A DNA stretch of 64,000 bases from Gordius sp. MW1. Lineage: Eukaryota; Nematomorpha; Gordioida; Gordea; Gordiidae. The notes under the pieces are model-generated. The model had not been told where the DNA came from and searched no databases. It saw only the letters and a program-made list of their open reading frames with translations. The translations under genes were made by a program, and so were the position numbers. Below are positions 10,735-24,058 of this stretch, one piece after another. How positions within the stretch are numbered: position 1 is the stretch's first letter; the number at the start of each line of letters is the position of its first letter. The stretch spans positions 2,976,001 to 3,040,000 of the forward strand of contig OZ038530.1 in NCBI GenBank assembly GCA_964036665.1. Direction: 5' to 3'.

Positions 10735-13700
10735 TTACTTTTATATATTTTTTCATGCTCTTTCACATAGAATTGAAAAAAATAAATATTTTTACCTCAA
10801 ATTTTTCACATACTTTTCTTTGAACCGTAGTCATCCGGTGAAAGTTGTGGTGTTCAGACGTGGTTTCTATGATCCCAAGTAAAAATTTATCAGAATCTAA
10901 AAACTATTACTTTGAAATCATGATCGCATAGAGCAGTTTTCAAAAATTAAGCACTCACGTTGCGATACAACAAACTAATCGCAACAATGAAACGTTGTCT
11001 TTTGTCAAAATGATAGTTCTCGCAGCTTAAAACCTCTTTTCAGAAGTCAATCGAGGATAATAGGATTCTCAAATTGGCTTACTTTTATATATTTTTTCAT
11101 GCTCTTTCACATAGAATCAGAAAAAAATAAATATTTTTATCTCAAAACTTTTCACATTTTTTTCTTTCAACCGTATTCATCCTATGAAAGTTGTCTTTTC
11201 AGACGTGGTTTCCATGATAAAAAATAAAAATTTATCAGAATCTGAAAACTTTTACTTTGAAATCATGATCGTATAGAGCAGTTTTCAAAAATTAAGCATT
11301 CACGTTGCGATACAACAAACTAATCGCAACAATAAAACGTTGTCTTTTGTCAAAATGATAGTTCTCGCAGCTTAACACCTCTTTTCAGAAGTCAATCGAG
11401 GATAATAGGATTCTCAAATTGGCTTACTTTTATATATTTTTTCATGCTATTTCACATAGAATCGAAAAAAATAAATATTTTTACCTCAAAATTTTTCACA
11501 TATTTTTCTTTCAACCGTATTCATCCGATGAAAGTTGTCGTTTTCAGACGTGGTTTCCATGATAAAAAGTAAAAATTTATCAGAATCAGAAAACTATTAC
11601 TTTGAAATCATGATCGCATAGTGCATTTTTGAAAAATTAAGCACTCACGTTGCGATACAACAAACTATTCGCAACAATAAAACGTTGTCTTTTGTCAAAA
11701 TGATAGTTCTCGCAGCTTAAAACCTCTTTTCGGAAGTCAATCGAGGATAATAGGATTCTCAAATTGGCTTACTTTTATATATTTTTTCATGTTCTTTCAC
11801 ATAGAATTGAAAAAAATAAATATTTTTACCTCAAAATTTTTCACATATTTTTCTTTGAACCGTATTCATCCGATGAAAGTTGTCGTTTTCAGACGTGGTT
11901 TCCATGATAAAAAGTAAAAATTTATCAGAATCAGAAAACTATTCCTTTGAAATCATGATCGCATAGTGCATTTTTGAAAAATTAAGCACTCACGTTGCGA
12001 TACAACAAACTATTCGCAACAATAAAACGTTGTCTTTTGTCAAAATGATAGTTCTCGCAGCTTAAAACCTCTTTTCGGAAGTCAATCGAGGATAATAGGA
12101 TTCTCAAATTGGCTTACTTTTATATATTTTTTTATGCTCTTTCACATAGAATCGAAAAAAATAAATATTTTTACCTCAAAATTTTTCACATATTTTTCTT
12201 TGAACCGTATTCATCCGATGAAAGTTGTCGTTTTCAGACGTGGTTTCCATGATAAAAAGTAAAAATTTATCAGAATCAGAAAACTATTACTTTGAAATCA
12301 TGATCGCATAGTGCAGTTTTCAAAAATTAAGCACTCACGTTGCGATACAACAAACTAATCGCAACAATAAAACGTTTTCTTTTGTCAAATTGATAGTTCT
12401 CGCAGCTTAAAACCTCTTTTCGGAAGTCAATCGAGGATAATAGGATTCTCAAATTGGCTTACTTTTATATATTTTATCATGCTCTTTCACATAGAATCGA
12501 AAAAAATAAATATTTTTACCTCAAAATTTTTCACATATTTTTCTTTGAACCGTATGCATCCGATGAAAGTTGTCGTTTTCAGACGTGGTTTCTATGATCC
12601 CAAATAAAAATTTATCAGAATCAGAAAAATTTTACTTTGAAATCATGATCGTATAGAGCAGTTTTCAAAAATTAAGCATTCACGTTGCGATACAACAAAC
12701 TAATCGCAACAATAAAATGTTGTCTTTAAAATGATAGTTCTCGCAGCTTAAAACCTCTTTTCAGAAGTCAATCGAGGATAATAGGATTTTCAAATTGGCT
12801 TACTTTTATATATTTTTTCATGCTCTTTCACATAGAATCAGAAAAAAATAAATATTTTTATCTCAAAACTTTTCACATTTTTTTCTTTCAACCGTATTCA
12901 TCCTATGAAAGTTGTCTTTTCAGACGTGGTTTCCATGATAAAAAATAAAAATTTATCAGAATCTGAAAACTTTTACTTTGAAATCATGATCGTATAGAGC
13001 AGTTTTCAAAAATTAAGCATTCACGTTGCGATACAACAAACTAATCGCAACAATAAAACGTTGTCTTTTGTCAAAAGGATAGTTCTCGCAGCTTAAAACC
13101 TCTTTTCAGAAGTCAATCGAGGATAATAGGATTCTCAAATTGGCTTACTTTTATATATTTTTTCATGCTATTTCACATAGAATCGAAAAAAATAAATATT
13201 TTTACCTCAAAATTTTTCACATATTTTTCTTTCAACCGTATTCATCCGATGAAAGTTGTCGTTTTCAGACGTGGTTTCCATGATAAAAAGTAAAAATTTA
13301 TCAGAATCAGAAAACTATTACTTTGAAATCATGATCGCATAGTGCATTTTTGAAAAATTAAGCACTCACGTTGCGATACAACAAACTATTCGCAACAATA
13401 AAACGTTGTCTTTTGTCAAAATGATAGTTCTCGCAGCTTAAAACCTCTTTTCGGAAGTCAATCGAGGATAATAGGATTCTCAAATTGGCTTACTTTTATA
13501 TATTTTTTCATGCTCTTTCACATAGAATTGAAAAAAATAAATATTTTTACCTCAAAATTTTTCACATATTTTTCTTTGAACCGTATTCATCCGATGAAAG
13601 TTGTCGTTTTCAGACGTGGTTTCTATGATCCCAAATAAAAATTTATCAGAATCAGAAAACTATTACTTTGAAATCATGATCGCATAGTGCTTTTTTGAAA

Positions 13701-15878
13701 AATTAATCACTCACGTTGCGATACAACAAACTAATCGCAACAATAAAACGTTTTCTTTTGTCAAAATGATAGTTCTCGCAGCTTAAAACCTCTTTGCGGA
13801 AGTCAATCGAGGATAAAAGGATTCTCAAATTGGCTTACTTTTATATATTTTTTCAAGCTCTTTCACATAGAATCGAAAAAAATAAATCTTTTTACCTCAA
13901 AATTTTTCACATTTTTTTCTTTCAACCGTATTCATCCTATGAAAGTTGTCGTTTTCAGACGTGGTTTCCATGATAAAAAGTAAAAACTTATCAGAATCAG
14001 AGAACTATTACTTTGAAATCATGATCGCATAAACCAGTTTTCAAAAAGTAAGCAATCACGTTGCGATACAACAAACTAATCACAACAACCTTGTCTTTTG
14101 TCAAAATGATAGTTCTCGCAGCTTAAAACTTCTTTTCGGAAGTCAATCGAGGATAATAGGATTCTCAAATTGTCTTACTTTTATATATTTTTTCAAGCTC
14201 TTTCACATAGAATCAGAAAAAAATAAATATTTTTATCTCAAAACTTTTCACATTTTTTTCTTTCAACCGTATTCATCCTATGAAAGTTGTCTTTTCAGAC
14301 GTGGTTTCCATGATAAAAAGTAAAAACTTATCAGAATCAGAGAACTATTACTTTAAAATCATGATCGCATAGACCAGTTTTCAAAAATTAAGCAATCACG
14401 TTGCGATACAACAAACTAATCGCAACAACAAAACCTTGTCTTTTGTCAAAATGATAGTTCTCGCAGCTTAAAACTTCTTTTCGGAAGTCAATCGAGGATA
14501 ATAGGATTCTCAAATTGGCTTACTTTTATATATTTTTTTACGCTCTTTCACATAGAATGGAAAAAATAAATATTTTTACCTCAAAATTTTTCACATATTT
14601 TTCTTTCAACCGTATTCATCCTATGAAAGTTGTCGTTTTCAGACGTGGTTTCCATGATAAAAAGTATAAACTTATCAGAATCAGAGAACTATTACTTTGA
14701 AATCATGATCGCATAGAGCAGTTTTCAAAAGTTAAGCATTCACGTTGCGATACAACAAACTAATCGCAACAATAAAACGTTGTCTTTAAAATGATAGTTC
14801 TCGCAGCTTAAAACCTCTTTTCGGAAGTCAATCGAGTATAATAGGATTCTCAAATTGGTTTCCTTTTATATATTTTTTAGAGCTCTTTCACATAGAATCG
14901 AAAAAAATAAATCTTTTGACCTCAAAATTTTTCTCATTTTTTTCTTTCAACCGTATGCATCCCATGTAAGTTGTCGTTTTCAGACGTGGTTTCCATGATA
15001 AAAAGTAAAAATTTATCAGAATCAGAAAACTATTACTTTGAAATCATGATCGCATATGCAGTTTTCAAAAATTAAGCACTCACGTTGCGATACAACAAAC
15101 TAATCGCAACAATAAAACGTTGTCTTTTGTCAAAATGATAGTTCTCGCAGCTTAAAACCTCTTTGCGGAAGTCAATCGAGGTTAATAGGATTCTCAAATA
15201 GCTTACCTTTATATATTTTTTCATGCTCTTTCACATAGAATCGAAAAAAATAAATATTTTTACCTCAAAATTTTTCACATATTTTTCTTTGAACCGTATT
15301 CATCCGATAAAAGTTGTCGTTTTCAGACATGGTAGTAAAAATTTATCAGAATCAGAAAACTATTACTTTGAAATCATGATCGCATAGTGCATTTTTGAAA
15401 AATTTAGCACTCACGTTGCGATACAACAAACTAATCGCAACAATAAAACGTTGTCTTTTGTCAAAATATAGTTCTTGCAGCTTAAAACCTCTTTTCCGAA
15501 GTCAATCGAGGATAATAGGATTCTCAAATTGGCTTACTTTTATATATTTTTTCATGCTCTTTCACATAGAATTGAAAAAAATAAATATTTTTACCTCAAA
15601 ATTAAAAACATATTTTTCTTTGAACAGTATTCATCCGATGCAAGTTGTTGTTTTCAGACGTGGTTTCTATGATCCCAATTAAAAATTTATTAGAATCTAA
15701 AAACTATTACTTTGAAATCATGATCGCATAGAGCAGTTTTCAAAAATTAAGCACTCACGTTGCGATACAACAAACTAATCGCAACAATAAAACGTTGTCT
15801 TTTGTCAAAATGATAGTTCTCGCAGCTTAAAACCTCTTTTTGGAAGTCAATCGAGGATATTAATATTCTCAAATTAAC
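10735..15878 (+). repeat. HOR family A, copy 3: canonical 15-monomer unit (5,144 bp)
   Basis: This is the most regular family A unit. It opens with the GTTGTGGTGTTCAG monomer (10844), proceeds through the same ordered variant monomers as copy 2, and ends with the GGATATTAATATTCTC junction near 15860. Private changes relative to copy 2 are few (for example CATCCGGTG at 10835, TTTTATCATG at 12476, GGATTTTCAAA at 12786). Position-by-position order is the evidence for a higher-order unit. Confidence 0.8.
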
Positions 15879-17944
15879 TTACTTTTATATATTTTTTCAT
15901 GCTCTTTCACATAGAATTGAAAAAAATAAATATTTTTACCTCAAAATTTTTCACATACTTTTCTTTGAACCGTAGTCATCCGATGAAAGTTGTGGTGTTC
16001 AGACGTGGTTTCTATGATCCCAAGTAAAAATTTATCAGAATCTAAAAACTATTACTTTGAAATCATGATCGCATAGAGCAGTTTTCAAAAATTAAGCACT
16101 CACGTTGCGATACAACAAACTAATCGCAACAATGAAACGTTGTCTTTTGTCAAAATGATAGTTCTCGCAGCTTAAAACCTCTTTTCAGAAGTCAATCGAG
16201 GATAATAGGATTCTCAAATTGGCTTACTTTTATATATTTTTTCATGCTCTTTCACATAGAATCAGAAAAAAATAAATATTTTTATCTCAAAACTTTTCAC
16301 ATTTTTTTCTTTCAACCGTATTCATCCTATGAAAGTTGTCTTTTCAGACGTGGTTTCCATGATAAAAAATAAAAATTTATCAGAATCTGAAAACTTTTAC
16401 TTTGAAATCATGATCGTATAGAGCAGTTTTCAAAAATTAAGCATTCACGTTGCGATACAACAAACTAATCGCAACAATAAAACGTTGTCTTTTGTCAAAA
16501 TGATAGTTCTCGCAGCTTAACACCTCTTTTCAGAAGTCAATCGAGGATAATAGGATTCTCAAATTGGCTTACTTTTATATATTTTTTCATGCTATTTCAC
16601 ATAGAATCGAAAAAAATAAATATTTTTACCTCAAAATTTTTCACATATTTTTCTTTCAACCGTATTCATCCGATGAAAGTTGTCGTTTTCAGACGTGGTT
16701 TCCATGATAAAAAGTAAAAATTTATCAGAATCAGAAAACTATTACTTTGAAATCATGATCGCATAGTGCATTTTTGAAAAATTAAGCACTCACGTTGCGA
16801 TACAACAAACTATTCGCAACAATAAAACGTTGTCTTTTGTCAAAATGATAGTTCTCGCAGCTTAAAACCTCTTTTCGGAAGTCAATCGAGGATAATAGGA
16901 TTCTCAAATTGGCTTACTTTTATATATTTTTTCATGTTCTTTCACATAGAATTGAAAAAAATAAATATTTTTACCTCAAAATTTTTCACATATTTTTCTT
17001 TGAACCGTATTCATCCGATGAAAGTTGTCGTTTTCAGACGTGGTTTCCATGATAAAAAGTAAAAATTTATCAGAATCAGAAAACTATTCCTTTGAAATCA
17101 TGATCGCATAGTGCATTTTTGAAAAATTAAGCACTCACGTTGCGATACAACAAACTATTCGCAACAATAAAACGTTGTCTTTTGTCAAAATGATAGTTCT
17201 CGCAGCTTAAAACCTCTTTTCGGAAGTCAATCGAGGATAATAGGATTCTCAAATTGGCTTACTTTTATATATTTTTTTATGCTCTTTCACATAGAATCGA
17301 AAAAAATAAATATTTTTACCTCAAAATTTTTCACATATTTTTCTTTGAACCGTATTCATCCGATGAAAGTTGTCGTTTTCAGACGTGGTTTCCATGATAA
17401 AAAGTAAAAATTTATCAGAATCAGAAAACTATTACTTTGAAATCATGATCGCATAGTGCAGTTTTCAAAAATTAAGCACTCACGTTGCGATACAACAAAC
17501 TAATCGCAACAATAAAACGTTTTCTTTTGTCAAATTGATAGTTCTCGCAGCTTAAAACCTCTTTTCGGAAGTCAATCGAGGATAATAGGATTCTCAAATT
17601 GGCTTACTTTTATATATTTTTTCATGCTCTTTCACATAGAATCGAAAAAAATAAATATTTTTACCTCAAAATTTTTCACATATTTTTCTTTGAACCGTAT
17701 TCATCCGATGAAAGTTGTCGTTTTCAGACGTGGTTTCTATGATCCCAAATAAAAATTTATCAGAATCAGAAAAATTTTACTTTGAAATCATGATCGTATA
17801 GAGCAGTTTTCAAAAATTAAGCATTCACGTTGCGATACAACAAACTAATCGCAACAATAAAATGTTGTCTTTAAAATGATAGTTCTCGCAGCTTAAAACC
17901 TCTTTTCAGAAGTCAATCGAGGATAATAGGATTCTCAAATTGGC
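15879..17944 (+). repeat. HOR family A, copy 4: truncated, six monomers
   Basis: This region follows the first six monomers of family A copy 3 in order (GTTGTGGTGTTCAG at 15989, GTTCTTTCAC near 16937, CAAATTGATAG near 17533, AAAATGTTGTCTTTAAAATG near 17860). It then switches to a monomer with CATGCTATTTCACATAG instead of the expected CATAGAATCAG monomer. The switch marks the join to family B. Confidence 0.75.
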
Positions 17945-20355
17945 TTACTTTTATATATTTTTTCATGCTATTTCACATAGAATCGAAAAAAATAAATATT
18001 TTTACCTCAAAATTTTTCACATATTTTTCTTTCAACCGTATTCATCCGATGAAAGTTGTCGTTTTCAGACGTGGTTTCCATGATAAAAAGTAAAAATTTA
18101 TCAGAATCAGAAAACTATTACTTTGAAATCATGATCGCATAGTGCATTTTTGAAAAATTAAGCACTCACGTTGCGATACAACAAACTATTCGCAACAATA
18201 AAACGTTGTCTTTTGTCAAAATGATAGTTCTCGCAGCTTAAAACCTCTTTTCGGAAGTCAATCGAGGATAATAGGATTCTCAAATTGGCTTACTTTTATA
18301 TATTTTTTCATGTTCTTTCACATAGAATTGAAAAAAATAAATATTTTTACCTCAAAATTTTTCACATATTTTTCTTTGAACCGTATTCATCCGATGAAAG
18401 TTGTCGTTTTCAGACGTGGTTTCCATGATAAAAAGTAAAAATTTATCAGAATCAGAAAACTATTCCTTTGAAATCATGATCGCATAGTGCATTTTTGAAA
18501 AATTAAGCACTCACGTTGCGATACAACAAACTATTCGCAACAATAAAACGTTGTCTTTTGTCAAAATGATAGTTCTCGCAGCTTAAAACCTCTTTTCGGA
18601 AGTCAATCGAGGATAATAGGATTCTCAAATTGGCTTACTTTTATATATTTTTTTATGCTCTTTCACATAGAATCGAAAAAAATAAATATTTTTACCTCAA
18701 AATTTTTCACATATTTTTCTTTGAACCGTATTCATCCGATGAAAGTTGTCGTTTTCAGACGTGGTTTCCATGATAAAAAGTAAAAATTTATCAGAATCAG
18801 AAAACTATTACTTTGAAATCATGATCGCATAGTGCATTTTTGAAAAATTAAGCACTCACGTTGCGATACAACAAACTATTCGCAACAATAAAACGTTGTC
18901 TTTTGTCAAAATGATAGTTCTCGCAGCTTAAAACCTCTTTTCGGAAGTCAATCGAGGATAATAGGATTCTCAAATTGGCTTACTTTTATATATTTTTTCA
19001 TGCTCTTTCACATAGAATCGAAAAAAATAAATATTTTTACCTCAAAACTTTTCACATATTTTTCTTTGAACCGTATTCATCCGATGAAAGTTGTCGTTTT
19101 CAGACGTGGTTTCCATGATAAAAAGTAAAAATTTATCAGAATCAGAAAACTATTACTTTGAAATCATGATCGCATAGTGCATTTTTGAAAAATTAATCAC
19201 TCGCGCTGCGATACAACAAACTAACCGCAACAATAAAACGTTGTCTTTTGTGAAAATGATAGTTCTCGCAGCTTAAAACCTCTTTTCGTAAGTCAATCGA
19301 GGATAATAGGATTCTCAAATTGGCCTACTTTTATTTATTTTTTCATGCTCTTTCACATAGAATCGAAAAAAATAAATATTTTTACCTCAAAATTTTTCAC
19401 ATATTTTTCTTTGAACCGTATTCATCCGATGAAAGTTGTCGTTTTCAGACGTGGTTTCCATGATAAAAAGTAAAAATTTATCAGAATCAGAAAACTATTC
19501 CTTTGAAATCATGATCGCATAGTGCATTTTTGAAAAATTAAGCACTCACGTTGCGATACAACAAACTATTCGCAACAATAAAACGTTGTCTTTTGTCAAA
19601 ATGATAGTTCTCGCAGCTTAAAACCTCTTTTCGGAAGTCAATCGAGGATAATAGGATTCTCAAATTGGCTTACTTTTATATATTTTTTTATGCTCTTTCA
19701 CATAGAATCGAAAAAAATAAATATTTTTACCTCAAAATTTTTCACATATTTTTCTTTGAACCGTATTCATCCGATGAAAGTTGTCGTTTTCAGACGTGGT
19801 TTCCATGATAAAAAGTAAAAATTTATCAGAATCAGAAAACTATTACTTTGAAATCATGATCGCATAGTGCAGTTTTCAAAAATTAAGCACTCACGTTGCG
19901 ATACAACAAACTAATCGCAACAATAAAACGTTTTCTTTTGTCAAATTGATAGTTCTCGCAGCTTAAAACCTCTTTTCGGAAGTCAATCGAGGATAATAGG
20001 ATTCTCAAATTGGCTTACTTTTATATATTTTTTCATGCTCTTTCACATAGAATCGAAAAAAATAAATATTTTTACCTCAAAATTTTTCACATATTTTTCT
20101 TTGAACCGTATTCATCCGATGAAAGTTGTCGTTTTCAGACGTGGTTTCTATGATCCCAAATAAAAATTTATCAGAATCAGAAAAATTTTACTTTGAAATC
20201 ATGATCGTATAGAGCAGTTTTCAAAAATTAAGCATTCACGTTGCGATACAACAAACTAATCGCAACAATAAAATGTTGTCTTTAAAATGATAGTTCTCGC
20301 AGCTTAAAACCTCTTTTCAGAAGTCAATCGAGGATAATAGGATTCTCAAATTGGC
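17945..20355 (+). repeat. HOR family B, copy 1: 7-monomer unit (2,411 bp)
   Basis: The marker CATGCTATTTCAC at about 17970 recurs at 20381, and the odd segment CTCGCGCTGCGATAC at 19200 recurs at 21611; both spacings are 2,411 bp, or seven monomers. Its first monomers resemble family A copy 4 (the CATGCTATTTCAC, CATGTTCTTTCAC and TTTTTTTATGCTC order). Family B therefore seems to have grown from family A by adding monomers of the GGCCTACTTTTATTTATT type. Confidence 0.75.
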
Positions 20356-22080
20356 TTACTTTTATATATTTTTTCATGCTATTTCACATAGAATCGAAAA
20401 AAATAAATATTTTTACCTCAAAATTTTTCACATATTTTTCTTTCAACCGTATTCATCCGATGAAAGTTGTCGTTTTCAGACGTGGTTTCCATGATAAAAA
20501 GTAAAAATTTATCAGAATCAGAAAACTATTACTTTGAAATCATGATCGCATAGTGCATTTTTGAAAAATTAAGCACTCACGTTGCGATACAACAAACTAT
20601 TCGCAACAATAAAACGTTGTCTTTTGTCAAAATGATAGTTCTCGCAGCTTAAAACCTCTTTTCGGAAGTCAATCGAGGATAATAGGATTCTCAAATTGGC
20701 TTACTTTTATATATTTTTTCATGTTCTTTCACATAGAATTGAAAAAAATAAATATTTTTACCTCAAAATTTTTCACATATTTTTCTTTGAACCGTATTCA
20801 TCCGATGAAAGTTGTCGTTTTCAGACGTGGTTTCCATGATAAAAAGTAAAAATTTATCAGAATCAGAAAACTATTCCTTTGAAATCATGATCGCATAGTG
20901 CATTTTTGAAAAATTAAGCACTCACGTTGCGATACAACAAACTATTCGCAACAATAAAACGTTGTCTTTTGTCAAAATGATAGTTCTCGCAGCTTAAAAC
21001 CTCTTTTCGGAAGTCAATCGAGGATAATAGGATTCTCAAATTGGCTTACTTTTATATATTTTTTTATGCTCTTTCACATAGAATCGAAAAAAATAAATAT
21101 TTTTACCTCAAAATTTTTCACATATTTTTCTTTGAACCGTATTCATCCGATGAAAGTTGTCGTTTTCAGACGTGGTTTCCATGATAAAAAGTAAAAATTT
21201 ATCAGAATCAGAAAACTATTACTTTGAAATCATGATCGCATAGTGCATTTTTGAAAAATTAAGCACTCACGTTGCGATACAACAAACTATTCGCAACAAT
21301 AAAACGTTGTCTTTTGTCAAAATGATAGTTCTCGCAGCTTAAAACCTCTTTTCGGAAGTCAATCGAGGATAATAGGATTCTCAAATTGGCTTACTTTTAT
21401 ATATTTTTTCATGCTCTTTCACATAGAATCGAAAAAAATAAATATTTTTACCTCAAAACTTTTCACATATTTTTCTTTGAACCGTATTCATCCGATGAAA
21501 GTTGTCGTTTTCAGACGTGGTTTCCATGATAAAAAGTAAAAATTTATCAGAATCAGAAAACTATTACTTTGAAATCATGATCGCATAGTGCATTTTTGAA
21601 AAATTAATCACTCGCGCTGCGATACAACAAACTAACCGCAACAATAAAACGTTGTCTTTTGTGAAAATGATAGTTCTCGCAGCTTAAAACCTCTTTTCGT
21701 AAGTCAATCGAGGATAATAGGATTCTCAAATTGGCCTACTTTTATTTATTTTTTCATGCTCTTTCACATAGAATCGAAAAAAATAAATATTTTTACCTCA
21801 AAATTTTTCACATATTTTTCTTTGAACCGTATTCATCCGATGAAAGTTGTCGTTTTCAGACGTGGTTTCCATGATAAAAAGTAAAAATTTATCAGAATCA
21901 GAAAACTATTACTTTGAAATCATGATCGCATAGTGCAGTTTTCAAAAATTAAGCACTCACGTTGCGATACAACAAACTAATCGCAACAATAAAACGTTTT
22001 CTTTTGTCAAATTGATAGTTCTCGCAGCTTAAAACCTCTTTTCGGAAGTCAATCGAGGATAATAGGATTCTCAAATTGGC
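20356..22080 (+). repeat. HOR family B, copy 2: one monomer shorter
   Basis: It follows copy 1 in order, but the monomer with CTATTCCTTTGAAATC found near 19497 in copy 1 is missing after the GGCCTACTTTTATTTATT monomer near 21735. From there the spacing between matching markers falls from 2,411 to 2,066 bp (the CTATGATCCCAAAT monomer at 20147 and 22213), a loss of exactly one 345-bp unit. The match continues a little past 22080 into the start of family C. Confidence 0.7.
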
Positions 22081-23770
22081 TTACTTTTATATATTTTTTC
22101 ATGCTCTTTCACATAGAATCGAAAAAAATAAATATTTTTACCTCAAAATTTTTCACATATTTTTCTTTGAACCGTATTCATCCGATGAAAGTTGTCGTTT
22201 TCAGACTTGGTTTCTATGATCCCAAATAAAAATTTATCAGAATCAGAAAAATTTTACTTTGAAATCATGATCGTATAGAGCAGTTTTCAAAAATTAAGCA
22301 TTCACGTTGCGATACAACAAACTAATCGCAACAATAAAATGTTGTCTTTAAAATGATAGTTCTCGCAGCTTAAAACCTCTTTTCAGAAGTCAATGGAGGA
22401 TAATAGGATTCTCAAATTGGCTTACTTTTATATATTTTTTCATGATCTTTCACATAGAATCGAAAAAAATAAATATTTTTACCTCAAAACTTTTCACATA
22501 TTTTTCTTTGAACCGTATTCATCCGATGAAAGTTGTCGTTTTCAGACGTGGTTTCCATGATAAAAAGTAAAAATTTATCAGAATCAGAAAACTATTACTT
22601 TGAAATCATGATCGCATAGTGCATTTTTGAAAAATTAATCACTCGCGCTGCGATACAACAAACTAACCGCAACAATAAAACGTTGTCTTTTGTGAAAATG
22701 ATAGTTCTCGCAGCTTAAAACCTCTTTTCGTAAGTCAATCGAGGATAATAGGATTCTCAAATTGGCCTACTTTTATTTATTTTTTCATGCTCTTTCACAT
22801 AGAATCGAAAAAAATAAATATTTTTACCTCAAAATTTTTCACATATTTTTCTTTGAACCGTATTCATCCGAAGAAAGTTGTCGTTTTCAGACGTGGTTTC
22901 TATGATCCCAAGTAAAAATTTATCAGAGTCTAAAAACTATTACTTTGAAATCATGTTCGCATAGAACAGTTTTCCAAAATTAAGCACTCACGTTGCGATA
23001 CAACAAACTAATCGCAACAATAAAACGTTGTCTTTTGTCAAAATGATAGTTCTCGCAGCTTAAAACCTCTTTTCGGAAGTCAATCGAGGATAATGGGATT
23101 CTCAAATTGGCTTACTTTTATATATTTTTTCATGCTCTTTCACATAGAATCGAAAAAAATAAATATTTTTACCTCAAAAATTTTCACATATTTTTCTTTG
23201 AACCGTAGTCATCCGATGAAAGTTGTCGTTTTCAGACGTGGTTTCCATGATAAAAAGTAAAAATTTATCAGAATCAGAAAACTATTACTTTGAAATCATG
23301 ATCGCATAGTGCAGTTTTCAAAAATTAAGCACTCACGTTGCGATACAACAAACTAATCGCAACAATAAAACGTTGTCTTTTGTCAAAATGATAGTTCTCG
23401 CAGCTTAAAACCTCTTTTCGTAAGTCAATCGAGGATAATAGGATTCTCAAATTGGCCTACTTTTATTTATTTTTTCATGCTCTTTCACATAGAATCGAAA
23501 AAAATAAATATTTTTACCTCAAAATTTTTCACATATTTTTCTTTGAACCGTATTCATCCGAAGAAAGTTGTCGTTTTCAGACGTGGTTTCTATGATCCCA
23601 AGTAAAAATTTATCAGAGTCTAAAAACTATTACTTTGAAATCATGATCGCATAGAACAGTTTTCCAAAATTAAGCACTCACGTTGCGATACAACAAACTA
23701 ATCGCAACAATAAAACGTTGTCTTTTGTCAAAATGATAGTTCTCGCAGCTTAAAACCTCTTTTCGGAAGT

Positions 23771-24058
23771 CAATATAGAATCGAAAAAAATAAATATTTT
23801 TACCTCAAAATTTTTCACATATTTTTCTTTGAACCGTATTCATCCGAAGAAAGTTGTCGTTTTCAGACGTGGTTTCTATGATCCCAAGTAAAAATTTATT
23901 AGAGTCTAAAAACTATTACTTTGAAATCATGATCGCATAGAACAGTTTTCCAAAATTAAGCACTCACGTTGCGATACAACAAACTAATCGCAACAATAAA
24001 ACGTTGTCTTTTGTCAAAATGATAGTTCTCGCAGCTTAAAACCTCTTTTCGGAAGTCA
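23771..24058 (+). repeat. Truncated monomer (about 287 bp) at an exchange junction
   Basis: The sequence reads GAAGTCAATATAGAATCG, joining the end of one monomer directly to the CATAGAATCG region of the next. About 58 bp are missing, covering the segment from CGAGGATAATGGG through TTCATGCTCTTTCAC. The monomer that follows repeats the CCGAAGAAAG variant already present at 23559 and carries TTTATTAGAGTC. This looks like a local duplication with an internal deletion. Family C copy 2 lacks this extra monomer. Confidence 0.8.
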
